Positions 43,016 through 51,900 of a DNA stretch of 64,000 nt are shown here, piece by piece. Source of the DNA: Planctomycetes bacterium B3_Pla (GTDB lineage: Bacteria; Planctomycetota; Phycisphaerae; Sedimentisphaerales; Anaerobacaceae); assembly GCA_005223045.1 (NCBI GenBank), contig NJBM01000003.1, positions 186,001-250,000 of the forward strand. Reading direction: 5' to 3'. The translations under genes were made by a program, and so were the position numbers. Positions within the stretch are counted from its first letter, which is position 1. Each line of letters starts with the position of its first letter. The notes below the pieces were generated by a model. The model saw only the letters and a list, made by a program, of their open reading frames with translations. It was not told where the DNA came from and did no database searches.

Positions 43016-44176
43016 ATGAGTAACAGGAAACTTACAATATTGGCTGTTGTTGCGGTTCTTATGGTGCTTTGGGCTACAGTCCAATCCCGCGTATCGAACA
43101 GGCCGAAGGCCGCCGCCGAAGGACCGGTCTATCTTATCCAGGGTCTCGATCCGGCGGGTATAGGCAGTATCGTTTTAGGCACGGGGGAAGAGACGGTAAC
43201 CCTCAAACGCCAACAAGGCGGTTTTGTTGTGGCCGGCAAGGACAATTATCCGGCCAAGACGAGCGAAATAAACAGCCTGATCTCGAAGTGTGTGGAAATC
43301 AAGACGTCGGCGTTCATTACGGACAACCCGGGCAATCACGAAGACCTCGAGGTGACCGAGGAAAAGGCCCGCAGCGTGGTCAAATTCATGACGCCGGAGC
43401 CGAATTCGACGGTGCTCACAGGCGTCGTCGTCGGCAAAACCGAAGAGCTTGGCCAGGGAACATACGTGAGATTGCTGTCGAGTGACAGTTCGATCAGCAA
43501 CAGGGTCCACGTGGCGTCGAATGTCCCCTGGTTTTCCGACGGGGCTACAAACTATCTCGAGCAGGAGCTTATCTCAGTAACCGGCGACGACATCCTTTCG
43601 GCAACGGTCAGCTCGCCCGGCGGCAATTACACGCTGAAAAAAGAGGGAGACGGCGACGACATCGTGCTGAAAAACACCCCTGCCGGCAAGAAGCTCAAGA
43701 GCAGCGACGCCGGCAGTGTGTTGACAGCGTTGACCAGTCTGAAGTTCGACGACGTCAAAAAAACATCGTCCGGCCTGACCTTCGACAGGGAATATATCTG
43801 CCGACTGAAGGATTCGACAGTTTATACGCTCAAGATCGCCAGGGACGAAGACAAAACCTACGTTACGTGCGCAGCAGAATTCATGGACACAACACCCGTA
43901 AGAAAGGGCGCAGATGTCGAAACGCCGGAAGAACTGAAGGCCAAGGAAGCCAAGCTGCTCGCCCGGGATGGGGCACAAGCGTTCACCGCAAAGCATCAGA
44001 AATGGGTTTACGAAATCCCGGACTGGAAGGCCAACAACCTGACTAAGGAACTGGAAGATTTGCTCGAAGACGCCGAGCCAGAGGAAGAAAGTGGTGCCGT
44101 CGATCCCAACGCCGTAGTGCCCGATCTTATCAATGCGCCGCTGAGTGTCGATCCCAACGCAGCCAGGACCGAATAG
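43016..44176 (+). CDS. DUF4340 domain protein
   Basis: A 386-residue protein with an N-terminal signal anchor (residues 6-20). DUF4340-like repeats are visible (SIVLGTGEETVTLKRQQGGFVV near 52-73 and TVSSPGGNYTLKKEGDGDDIVL near 198-219), each with the LxxxxGxWxV-like beta pattern of the family. The C-terminal tail is acidic. DUF4340 proteins commonly follow GldG-like genes and are presumed partner proteins on the outer face of the inner membrane. Start: ATG at 43016, after GGGAG. Downstream of the inverted-repeat element, same strand as the ABC genes. Confidence 0.82.
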   Translation: MSNRKLTILAVVAVLMVLWATVQSRVSNRPKAAAEGPVYLIQGLDPAGIGSIVLGTGEETVTLKRQQGGFVVAGKDNYPAKTSEINSLISKCVEIKTSAFITDNPGNHEDLEVTEEKARSVVKFMTPEPNSTVLTGVVVGKTEELGQGTYVRLLSSDSSISNRVHVASNVPWFSDGATNYLEQELISVTGDDILSATVSSPGGNYTLKKEGDGDDIVLKNTPAGKKLKSSDAGSVLTALTSLKFDDVKKTSSGLTFDREYICRLKDSTVYTLKIARDEDKTYVTCAAEFMDTTPVRKGADVETPEELKAKEAKLLARDGAQAFTAKHQKWVYEIPDWKANNLTKELEDLLEDAEPEEESGAVDPNAVVPDLINAPLSVDPNAARTE

Positions 44177-44238
44177 CTGCAAGACCGAGAGGAGATTTTG
44201 TTCGACTACACGCTGGCAGGTTTACCGTCACAGTGTTC

Positions 44239-44266
44239 TTGATAGCTTGAATTACTGGTCTATCAA
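44239..44266 (+). promoter_or_regulatory. weak candidate promoter for the FG-GAP gene
   Basis: TTGATA (44239-44244), a 16-bp spacer and TATCAA (44261-44266), 22 bp before the ATG. Weak -10. Confidence 0.3.
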
Positions 44267-44287
44267 TATGGAAAGGAAGGTTCTCTC

Positions 44288-45526
44288 ATGAACATACGGA
44301 ATATTACACATCGTCGTTTTATTCTTGGCCTTGCGTTGATTACCGTGGTTTCTGTCGTGCCGCACATCTCACTCGGCGTCGGAGCACGCAAGCCTGTCAA
44401 ATTCACTACTCATCGTATTGGCAAATTCCGAAGCGAAGCCTGTGCCGTGGGCGATTTCAACAATGACGGCAAGCTCGATATCCTTGCCGGCCCGTATTGG
44501 TACGAAGCCCCGGATTGGAAACCGCACCAGTTTCGATCCCTTGAGGGCAAGGTCGATGAAAAGGGCAAAACCCACAGCGTCGATGAAAAAGGTATAGGCT
44601 ACTGGGATGATTTCATGAATCTGCCGCTGGACGTTGACGGCGATGGGCTGCTCGACGTTGTCACGTGCTCGTGGTTCAGCAGGCAGATTGACTGGCACCG
44701 CAATACAGGCCCGAACGCAGGACAATGGCCCCTCGTCCTCGGCGAGAAGAACGGCAATTACGAGTGCGGCGATCTTTGGGACATTGACGGCGACGGCAAA
44801 GAACTCGAAATATTAGCCCATACCAAAGATACGAAATGGTACGAGGCCGGTACCAGGGCCGACGGCAAACGGGGGCTGATCAGGCATGATGTTTCGTCGA
44901 ATCAAAGGCCCTTCGGCGGGGGCGTCGGCGACATCAATGGCGACGGTCGTCCCGATATTGTGCGGCCGGATGCCTGGTATGAAGCGCCGCTCGATCCTCG
45001 CAAAGGTCAATGGAAGGAGCATCCCCTGGCGGTCGGAAGTCTCACAGAAGGCAACGCGGAACACACGCCCCAGATATGGGTGTACGATGTTGACGACGAC
45101 GGGCTGAACGATATTGTGACCAGCTCGGCGCACGCACACGGAATCTTCTGGTATGAGCAGACGCGAGCGGACGGCAAAATGACCTGGAAGCAACACGTGA
45201 TCGACAAGTCCTGGTCACAGGCCCACAGCATAACATTAGCCGACATGGATAGCGACGGCGACCTCGATCTTGTCACGGGAAAGCGCTTCTTTGCCCACAA
45301 CGGCAACGATCCAGATGCACATTCGGCCCTGGGCGTTTACTGGTATGAACTCAAACGCGGCTCTACTATTCAATGGACCCAACATATCATTTCCCGCGGC
45401 GAGCATATTAGCTCAAGCCTGAGTGTGCCCGTGGTCGATCTCGACGGTGACGGAGACCTCGACATCGTTGTAACGGGCAAATGGGGCGGGCCGGTCTATT
45501 TTGAGAATACCACTAAATCCAACTGA
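44288..45526 (+). CDS. secreted FG-GAP/VCBS repeat protein
   Basis: A 412-residue exported protein with a signal peptide (about residues 1-32). Seven calcium-binding-like FG-GAP blades are visible: DFNNDGKLDILAG near residue 55, DVDGDGLLDVVT, DIDGDGKELEIL, DINGDGRPDIV, DVDDDGLNDIVT, DMDSDGDLDLVTG and DLDGDGDLDIVV. They form a seven-bladed beta-propeller, as in integrin-like and secreted planctomycete proteins. Binding partner unknown. Start: ATG at 44288, after GGAAAGGAAGG. It is 18 bp before the HEAT-repeat gene, probably an operon. Confidence 0.9.
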   Translation: MNIRNITHRRFILGLALITVVSVVPHISLGVGARKPVKFTTHRIGKFRSEACAVGDFNNDGKLDILAGPYWYEAPDWKPHQFRSLEGKVDEKGKTHSVDEKGIGYWDDFMNLPLDVDGDGLLDVVTCSWFSRQIDWHRNTGPNAGQWPLVLGEKNGNYECGDLWDIDGDGKELEILAHTKDTKWYEAGTRADGKRGLIRHDVSSNQRPFGGGVGDINGDGRPDIVRPDAWYEAPLDPRKGQWKEHPLAVGSLTEGNAEHTPQIWVYDVDDDGLNDIVTSSAHAHGIFWYEQTRADGKMTWKQHVIDKSWSQAHSITLADMDSDGDLDLVTGKRFFAHNGNDPDAHSALGVYWYELKRGSTIQWTQHIISRGEHISSSLSVPVVDLDGDGDLDIVVTGKWGGPVYFENTTKSN

Positions 45527-45544
45527 CATACAGAAGGAGAGAAA

Positions 45545-47662
45545 ATGAGAGTTTCGAGAAAGGTGCCGCACGCCCTGCTGCTGCCGGCGTTGTGCTTTGT
45601 TCTTATTCTGTCCGGAGTAACGTCGGCGGCGTTCGATAAAGCAGACATCGACAAGAAACTGGCCGCGCTTGCCGGCTACGAACACGGGATGGACAGACAG
45701 CCGCTGATCGCTGTCGAAGAACTCATTCGCCAATCACAGAACGAGCCTGAGCTTCGCAAGTACGTCGAGCGAAGATTAGCCGAATTGCTCGCCGGCGCTA
45801 CGCTCGAAGGTAAGGCGTTTATATGCAAACAACTCTGGTCTATCGGCACAGCCGATTCGGTGCCTGCGGTCGCCAAACTGCTTACTGATGAAAGCACCGT
45901 GGACATGGCCTGCTATGCAATCGGGCAGAATCCAAGCCCCGAAGCCGGAAAGGCCCTGCGAGATGCGCTGAGCAAGACCTCGCCACAGGTGCAGATACGC
46001 ATAATAACCCTGTTGGGCGACCGCCGTGACGTCCAGAGCGTCGAGGCGATTGGCAAGCTTGTTTTTGCCGCCGAAAAACAGGTTGGTGAGGCCGCAGTTA
46101 CAGCCCTGGGGAAGATCGGCGGCGCACAAGCGAGGAAAATATTGGTGCAGGCCAGGGCCAAGGGTGATTCGGATTTGAAATCCGCGGCAACAGATGCATA
46201 TCTGCGATGCGCCGAAGACCTGGCGGCCGCGGGCGAGAAGAAGCAGGCAACTGCAATCTATAAAGAGCTGGCCGGGCAGAACGAAGAGGCTATCTTTCGA
46301 AGTGCGGCAATTAAAGGTCTGGCCGACATCGGAGGGCCTGATGCTGTGCCGCTGGTGATAGCAGCTCTGCGGGACCAGAACCGCATGGTGAGAAGCACGG
46401 CAGGCGGCTGCGTTCGGACAATACAGGGCAACGGTGTCACGGAACTGTTTGCCGCCGAATTGTCAAAGACGCCGGTCGGTGAGCAGGTACTTTTAATCGG
46501 CGCTCTGGCAGATCGCGGCGACCCAAATGCACTGCCTGCAATAACCGCAGCAGCCAAGAGCACGGATGCCGGAATTAGAAAAGCTGCGCTCCAGGCCATT
46601 GGAAAACTCGGCGACGCCTCTTCTGTCGATTTCCTTATTGAAGTTGCCGTCGGAAGCGCCGGTTCCGAGGAAAAAGCTGCCGCGATAAACAGCCTGAGTT
46701 TGCTCGGCGGCGACGGTGTTGACGATGCGATAGTAAAGCATATACAGAATTCGCAGTCGAACGTGCGGGCTCAACTGATCCAGGTGCTGTCGGACCGCAA
46801 CGCCGTCGGCGCGGTTGCCGCCCTGCTGGCAGAAGCGGCACAGCCCGGGCCGAGAGTTCGCAGAGCGGCGCTTAGAGCCCTGGGCAAACTTGCAGGCGAA
46901 AAAGATTTGCCGGCACTAGTAGAAATCCTTGTGAAAACCGAGGATGACAGCGGCAGGATAGACACCGAGAGGGCCGTAGTAGCAGTCTGTCTCAGGATCA
47001 CCGATGAAAACAAACGAGCCGATGTAGTGTTGGCTGCACATAAAGTGGAAAAGCGTGTGGCTGTCAGATGTTCTCTACTACGCGTTCTCGGAGGCATTGC
47101 AAACGGCAAAGCGCTTGTAACGCTGGTGATTGCCTTGAAAGCGAAGGATCCCGTGGTGAGCGACACAGCCCTTCGGGCATTGGCCAAATGGCCTGATGCA
47201 ACGACAGCAGGGATACTGCTGGAAACATATTCTCAAACACAGAACGATGTCCATCGTCTGCTGTCGCTGCGCGGCTTTGTAAGACTGTTGGCGCTGCCGG
47301 CCGGCAGCCATTCCGCACACGATACACTGGAGATGTGCCGACTGGCAATGGGCCTGACCCGCGATCTCCAGGAGAAAAAACTCATGCTCTCGGGTTTGGC
47401 AAATCTCGCCGACCCCGAAGCGCTGACGATTGTCGAGCCTTTCCTTCAAGTCGAGAGCGTCCGGGCCGAGGCGGCGACTGCTGCCATAAGAATAGCCCGT
47501 GCGATTGCGAAGACCCATCCCGAACGGGCCAGGACGGCAATGAACAAATTGCTCGCTGTTTCGCAAAACCGGGACTTGCGCGAGCAGGCCAAAGAGGTAA
47601 TCCTACAGACCGGAACAACCGGAACAACCGCAGAACAAGATAAAAAGATAGAAGAACAGTAA
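45545..47662 (+). CDS. secreted HEAT-repeat protein
   Basis: A 705-residue protein with a signal peptide (about residues 1-28). Most of its length is a run of HEAT/PBS-like repeats with the pattern AVxALGKIGxxxAxxxLxxAL (for example AVTALGKIGGAQARKILVQA near 180, AALQAIGKLGDASSVDFLIE near 343-362, AALRALGKLAGEKDLPALVE near 440-459). Such solenoids mediate protein binding. Function unknown. Start: ATG at 45545, with GGAGAG six bases upstream. Confidence 0.85.
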   Translation: MRVSRKVPHALLLPALCFVLILSGVTSAAFDKADIDKKLAALAGYEHGMDRQPLIAVEELIRQSQNEPELRKYVERRLAELLAGATLEGKAFICKQLWSIGTADSVPAVAKLLTDESTVDMACYAIGQNPSPEAGKALRDALSKTSPQVQIRIITLLGDRRDVQSVEAIGKLVFAAEKQVGEAAVTALGKIGGAQARKILVQARAKGDSDLKSAATDAYLRCAEDLAAAGEKKQATAIYKELAGQNEEAIFRSAAIKGLADIGGPDAVPLVIAALRDQNRMVRSTAGGCVRTIQGNGVTELFAAELSKTPVGEQVLLIGALADRGDPNALPAITAAAKSTDAGIRKAALQAIGKLGDASSVDFLIEVAVGSAGSEEKAAAINSLSLLGGDGVDDAIVKHIQNSQSNVRAQLIQVLSDRNAVGAVAALLAEAAQPGPRVRRAALRALGKLAGEKDLPALVEILVKTEDDSGRIDTERAVVAVCLRITDENKRADVVLAAHKVEKRVAVRCSLLRVLGGIANGKALVTLVIALKAKDPVVSDTALRALAKWPDATTAGILLETYSQTQNDVHRLLSLRGFVRLLALPAGSHSAHDTLEMCRLAMGLTRDLQEKKLMLSGLANLADPEALTIVEPFLQVESVRAEAATAAIRIARAIAKTHPERARTAMNKLLAVSQNRDLREQAKEVILQTGTTGTTAEQDKKIEEQ

Positions 47663-47668
47663 CACCCT

Positions 47669-47695
47669 GCCGTCCCTGGCGCATGACGGCGTTTT
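47669..47695 (+). terminator. rho-independent terminator after the HEAT-repeat gene
   Basis: GCCGTC (47669-47674) pairs with GACGGC (47685-47690) around a ten-base loop, followed by GTTTT. Seven bases after the stop codon. Confidence 0.65.
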
Positions 47696-47699
47696 CCTA

Positions 47700-47727
47700 T
47701 TGACTTTCGGCCCAGAGAAGGTACAAT
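47700..47727 (+). promoter_or_regulatory. promoter of the prepilin-like gene
   Basis: TTGACT (47700-47705), a 16-bp spacer and TACAAT (47722-47727), immediately after the terminator, 47 bp before the next start. Confidence 0.6.
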
Positions 47728-47773
47728 ACCTGCGTACTGTCTTTCATCAATTTCTGATAAGGAAAGGTGGAGT

Positions 47774-48469
47774 ATGACCATGCGCAAGCCGCGAGGATTC
47801 ACATTGATCGAGCTGTTGGTGGTGATTGCCATTATCGCGCTGCTGTTGGCGATACTCATGCCGGCACTTCAGAGAGTGAAGAAGCAGGCCCAGGGTGTTG
47901 TATGCCAGAATAATCTCAAGCAGGTCGGCACGGCCGCTTTTATGTACGCCGATGAGTACGAGCAGTTCGTTCCGCGCGGTCTGGCGGGAGGCACAGGCAA
48001 GGCATGGTTCCAGCTTTTCATGCCCCTTCTATCCCAAAAGCCAATCAACAACGACTACCGGTCGGTTGACATATATCGCTGTCCGAGTTATCCGGATAAA
48101 GAGCAGACTGTTTGTTACGTCGTCAACGGCTGGGAATTCGACAATGAAAATGACATGACCGGCAACGAGATATTGCTGCCGTCCAAGCTGAGCGAATGTA
48201 CTCAACCGGCATATACTATCTTCCTCACAGATAACGAGGACGGCCCCTGGCGGCACATCGTCACAAAGGCCGCCGATCCGGGACACAATCGTTGCGATGT
48301 CTGGACTCCGGGACATCTGCCCTCCTCCGACAGCGAGGACGTAACTAACGGCCGGCGAGTCGCAAGGGCCCGGCACAGAAACGGATCCAATTGTCTGTTC
48401 CTCGACTGGCACGTCGATTGGATGGATGCCGAAGATATTACGATAGACTTTTGGAGATTCGAAAAATAA
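47774..48469 (+). CDS. prepilin-like H-X9-DG-type protein
   Basis: A 231-residue protein with a full type IV pilin-like N-terminus: RGFTLIELLVVIAIIALLLAI, where cleavage by a prepilin peptidase would follow G8, with the conserved Glu5 of the mature form. The NNLKQVGTAAFMYADE segment and the RARHRNGSNCLFLDWHVDWM tail are characteristic of the planctomycete H-X9-DG families (a variant here, H-x-x-G-type). Probably an envelope-associated pseudopilin-like protein; a structural pilin role is not shown. Start: ATG at 47774 or 47780, both with a Shine-Dalgarno match. It has its own promoter and follows a terminator. Confidence 0.85.
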   Translation: MTMRKPRGFTLIELLVVIAIIALLLAILMPALQRVKKQAQGVVCQNNLKQVGTAAFMYADEYEQFVPRGLAGGTGKAWFQLFMPLLSQKPINNDYRSVDIYRCPSYPDKEQTVCYVVNGWEFDNENDMTGNEILLPSKLSECTQPAYTIFLTDNEDGPWRHIVTKAADPGHNRCDVWTPGHLPSSDSEDVTNGRRVARARHRNGSNCLFLDWHVDWMDAEDITIDFWRFEK

Positions 48470-48613
48470 CGTCTTGCCTGATCAGGTGGATCAGCAAAGG
48501 TGAGAATCATCGCGGCAACACAACGGTGATTTTCCGTGTCCGTGCCGCCCGCCCAACAGCAGGGCCGCGTTTCAGTTACAGAATTAACAACTAACAGGTA
48601 AGGAGATTATGAA

Positions 48614-49438
48614 ATGGCGAACGTACTCATTGGAGTCAATATGGAGTTTGTACGGCATGATGACAAGTCGTTCGAGTGGGGTGTGGAGAAGGCCGCCGAG
48701 CTGGGCTATGAATACGTGGAGCCGATGGTGCACTGGGGGCGGGAGCTGCTGAGTGAAGCGGGCTATTTTCACAGCGTATCGATGCTGGATGACCCCTACC
48801 GGATCAAGCGAGCGTGTGAAAAAGCCGGCATTAAACTTTCAGGCCTTTCGGCACACACGCCATTGTGCAAACCGGAGATAAGCACCGAGTACCTGAAACA
48901 GGCAATTCGATTTGCGGCCGAATGCGGCGCGCCGGTAATCAACACCGACGAAGGGCCTAAAGCGCCATGGACAACCGAGGAAGAAGATCACGTACTAATG
49001 CGGTACGTGTTGAAAGAGGCCGCGGCGCTTGCGGAAGCCCGCGGAATATTAATCGGACTTGAGCCGCACCAGCAGTACAGCCAGCATCCCGATGGTTTGG
49101 ACAAGATTTATGAGCTGGTCGATTCCGACGCTATCGGGATCAACTTCGATACGGGCAACAGTTACTTAGCCGGCCACGACCCGATTGAGTGGCTCAAGAG
49201 AGTTAAGGACAGATTGGTGCATTTGCACGCCAAAGATATCTCCGTTCAGCAGTCGGAAGACGAGCGAGGCAAGGTAACCGGCACGCCGGTCGGCTGCGCC
49301 TGCGGCGACGGAGTCATCGACTGGAAACAAGTGGTGGATGTATGCAAAGAGCTGCCTGGCGATATTGCATTTAGCGTCGAGTGTGGGACCGTTGACCAGG
49401 CCGAGCAAAGCATCAAACATCTCAAAGAGCTGATCTGA
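48614..49438 (+). CDS. sugar phosphate isomerase/epimerase-like TIM-barrel protein
   Basis: A 274-residue protein of the xylose-isomerase-like AP-endonuclease-2 fold. Motifs: VEPMVHWG near residue 36-43, LSGLSAHTPLC, NTDEGP, LIGLEPHQQYSQHPDG near 142-158, GINFDTGNSYLAG near 178-190, HLHAKDIS near 199-207 and FSVECGTVDQAE near 255, which supply the metal-binding Glu, Asp, His and Glu. Possible inositol or ketose epimerase. Start: ATG at 48614, with AAGGAG nine bases upstream. First gene of the cluster with the sulfatase. Confidence 0.82.
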   Translation: MANVLIGVNMEFVRHDDKSFEWGVEKAAELGYEYVEPMVHWGRELLSEAGYFHSVSMLDDPYRIKRACEKAGIKLSGLSAHTPLCKPEISTEYLKQAIRFAAECGAPVINTDEGPKAPWTTEEEDHVLMRYVLKEAAALAEARGILIGLEPHQQYSQHPDGLDKIYELVDSDAIGINFDTGNSYLAGHDPIEWLKRVKDRLVHLHAKDISVQQSEDERGKVTGTPVGCACGDGVIDWKQVVDVCKELPGDIAFSVECGTVDQAEQSIKHLKELI

Positions 49439-49472
49439 CAGCTTGTTTGAGAGCATTGTAAAGGTGGACACC

Positions 49473-50936
49473 GTGAAAGAACACAACACCAGAAGGCAAT
49501 TCTTGCGCACGGCGGCGGTTGGAGCAGCTTCGGCCGCTCTGATGCCGCAATTGTCCTGGGCGGCACATTCGGCTGTGAAACCTTCTTCCAAAAACCCGAA
49601 TCTTGTCTTTATCTTCGCAGATCAGTGGCGCGCACAGGCGACCGGTTACGCAGGCAATACAGATGTTAAAACGCCTCACCTTGACAAACTGGCGCAAGAG
49701 AGCATTAATTTCACTAACGCCGTTTCAGGCTGCCCGGTGTGCAGTCCTTATCGCGCCAGCCTGCTTACGGGACAATACTGGCTCACTCATGGCATTTTCT
49801 ACAACGACAAACCTTTGGATCCGGATGCGACAACCATCGGCAAGGTGTACGGCAAGGCAGGTTACGAAACCGGCTATATCGGCAAGTGGCACATAGACGG
49901 CCACGGCAGAACCTCCTTCATCCCCAGGGAAAGAAGGCAGGGCTTCAAATTCTGGAAGGTCCTTGAATGCACGCATAATTACAACAAATCGCTCTACTAC
50001 GGCGATACGGACATCAAGCGATACTGGGACGGCTACGACGCCATCGCCCAGACGCGCGAGGCGCAGAAATACGTCCGCAAACACGCGGGCAAGTCGCCTT
50101 TCGCTCTGTTCATGTCATGGGGACCGCCTCACGCTCCATATCAGACCGCCCCGGACAAATACCGAAAAATATTCCCGGATCCCGACAGCGTCGCGCTGCA
50201 TCCGAACGTTCCCAATTCATTGAAGAAAAAGGCCCGGAAGGAGCTGGCCGGCTACTACGCCCACATTGCCGCGCTGGATGATTGCATCGCGGATATTCTC
50301 GATACGTTGAGAGAATGCCGCATCGAGGACAATACGATCCTTGTCTTTACCTCCGATCACGGCGACATGCTGTATTCTCACAATCAAACCAAAAAGCAAA
50401 AGCCCTGGGAAGAGTCGGTCCGGGTTCCGTTTCTGCTTCGCTATCCCAGGGCGCACGGCGGAACAGGCAGGGAGATTGATATGCCGATCAACACTCCTGA
50501 CATCATGCCGACACTGCTCGGTTTGAGCGGCATTTCTATTCCTGAATCGGTCGAGGGCAAGGATTTCTCCGGCGTCATTAAAGGGATACAACCGCCCGAC
50601 AACGATGCGGCTTTGATTATGTGCCCGGTGCCGTTCCATCAATGGGGTTACCAGCGGGGAGGCCGGGAATACCGCGGTGTTCGCACGCGGCGATACACGT
50701 ATGTACGAGATATTAACGGCCCGTGGTTGCTTTACGACAACCAAATGGACCCATATCAACAGAGAAACCTGTGTAACGTTCCGGAATATGCGCAACTGCG
50801 GCAAGAGCTGGAAAAGATGTTGTCTCAAAAGCTCAAGGAGACGAACGATAAGTTTCTGCCGGGACCGGAATACATGGCCATGTGGAATTATCAATGGGAC
50901 GGCAACGACGGGCCAAAGAAACCTGCTCGAAAATAA
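49473..50936 (+). CDS. secreted sulfatase (type I, formylglycine)
   Basis: A 487-residue sulfatase. A twin-arginine signal TRRQFLRTAAVGAASAAL (residues 6-23) directs export by Tat. The alkaline-phosphatase-like fold begins NPNLVFIFADQWRA near residue 41, and the signature C90-S-P-Y-R94 supplies the cysteine to be converted to formylglycine (C-x-P-x-R). Later motifs GKWHIDGHGR, FTSDHGDMLYSH and SVRVPFLLRYP are conserved. It hydrolyses sulfate esters on glycans; specificity is unknown. Start: GTG at 49473 with AAGGTGG upstream; the TTG at 49443 lacks a site. Partners: epimerase, DUF6807 and Gfo/Idh/MocA genes. Confidence 0.93.
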   Translation: MKEHNTRRQFLRTAAVGAASAALMPQLSWAAHSAVKPSSKNPNLVFIFADQWRAQATGYAGNTDVKTPHLDKLAQESINFTNAVSGCPVCSPYRASLLTGQYWLTHGIFYNDKPLDPDATTIGKVYGKAGYETGYIGKWHIDGHGRTSFIPRERRQGFKFWKVLECTHNYNKSLYYGDTDIKRYWDGYDAIAQTREAQKYVRKHAGKSPFALFMSWGPPHAPYQTAPDKYRKIFPDPDSVALHPNVPNSLKKKARKELAGYYAHIAALDDCIADILDTLRECRIEDNTILVFTSDHGDMLYSHNQTKKQKPWEESVRVPFLLRYPRAHGGTGREIDMPINTPDIMPTLLGLSGISIPESVEGKDFSGVIKGIQPPDNDAALIMCPVPFHQWGYQRGGREYRGVRTRRYTYVRDINGPWLLYDNQMDPYQQRNLCNVPEYAQLRQELEKMLSQKLKETNDKFLPGPEYMAMWNYQWDGNDGPKKPARK

Positions 50937-50953
50937 CTGGAGGACGTACGATT

Positions 50954-51889
50954 ATGAAAAAACTTGGGAATATCGCCGTTGTTCTCGTGGTGGCTGCTGT
51001 TCTTCCGGCGATGTCGATAGCATCGTCTGCCGAGAATCCAATGCGGGTCACCACGGAGGAAAACATCATATCGATTCATAAGGACCAGTCGGCGCTGCTT
51101 CGCTATCGCTACTGGGAGGTGCCTTTCAAGCCGTGCGTGCAGGAGCTGTTTTCGCCTGACGGCATCAACATCCTGCGAGACTCGCCGGCCGACCACAAGC
51201 ATCATCACGCGCTTATGTATGCCGTCAGCGCCGATGGCGTCAATTTCTGGGAAGAGCAGAAAGAACCCGGCCATCAGATTCATAAGGCCTTTACTGAGGT
51301 TCGAGTTCACTATCACAACGAAGCACCCTGTGGCGGCTTCACCGAACAGCTCGGATGGGTGAATCCGAAAACTACACAATTGATGCTCGATGAGTCTCGT
51401 ACGATCGAGGCCTGTCAGTTGAGCGACTTCAAGGCCACGATTTTGTACTGGGAATCCAAATTCAGCGTGCCATCCGGCAAAGACTCGGTGACGCTCAGCG
51501 GCTCGCACTACTTCGGCCTCGGCATGCGCTTTGTCGAATCGATGGACGTGGCAGGTCAGTTTCGCAACGCCGAAGGCAAAACAGGTGAAAGCGTGCGGGG
51601 TGATGAACAGCTTGTCCGGGCGAATTGGTGCGCCTTTACAGCCGTGGCGGAAGGCAAACTTGTTACAGTCGCCATGTTCGGCCACCCGGACAATCTGCGC
51701 GATCCGACGCAGTGGTTCACTATGACCAAACCTTTCGCCTACCTTTCGGCTACGCTGAATCTTCACAGAGAGCCGCTGACTATTGTGCCGGACAAACCAC
51801 TGAGGTTGCGCTATGCCGTAGCCCTCTGGGACGGCCGCGTTGACAACAGCCTGATCGACCGGACATATCGCTGGTGGATCGCAGATTAA
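50954..51889 (+). CDS. DUF6807 (PmoA-like) secreted protein
   Basis: A 311-residue exported protein with a signal peptide (residues 1-26). Family features: DHKHHHALMYAVSADGVNFWEE near residue 77-98, the HYHNEAP segment near 118, ALWDGRVDNSLID near the end. It resembles the family annotated as PmoA/DUF6807, common in Planctomycetota next to sulfatases and Gfo/Idh/MocA genes; enzymatic role is unproven. Start: ATG at 50954, with GGAGGA nine bases upstream, in place of an earlier in-frame codon at 50882 that overlaps the sulfatase end. Twelve bases separate it from the next gene. Confidence 0.82.
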   Translation: MKKLGNIAVVLVVAAVLPAMSIASSAENPMRVTTEENIISIHKDQSALLRYRYWEVPFKPCVQELFSPDGINILRDSPADHKHHHALMYAVSADGVNFWEEQKEPGHQIHKAFTEVRVHYHNEAPCGGFTEQLGWVNPKTTQLMLDESRTIEACQLSDFKATILYWESKFSVPSGKDSVTLSGSHYFGLGMRFVESMDVAGQFRNAEGKTGESVRGDEQLVRANWCAFTAVAEGKLVTVAMFGHPDNLRDPTQWFTMTKPFAYLSATLNLHREPLTIVPDKPLRLRYAVALWDGRVDNSLIDRTYRWWIAD

Positions 51890-51900
51890 GGGAGAAAGCC

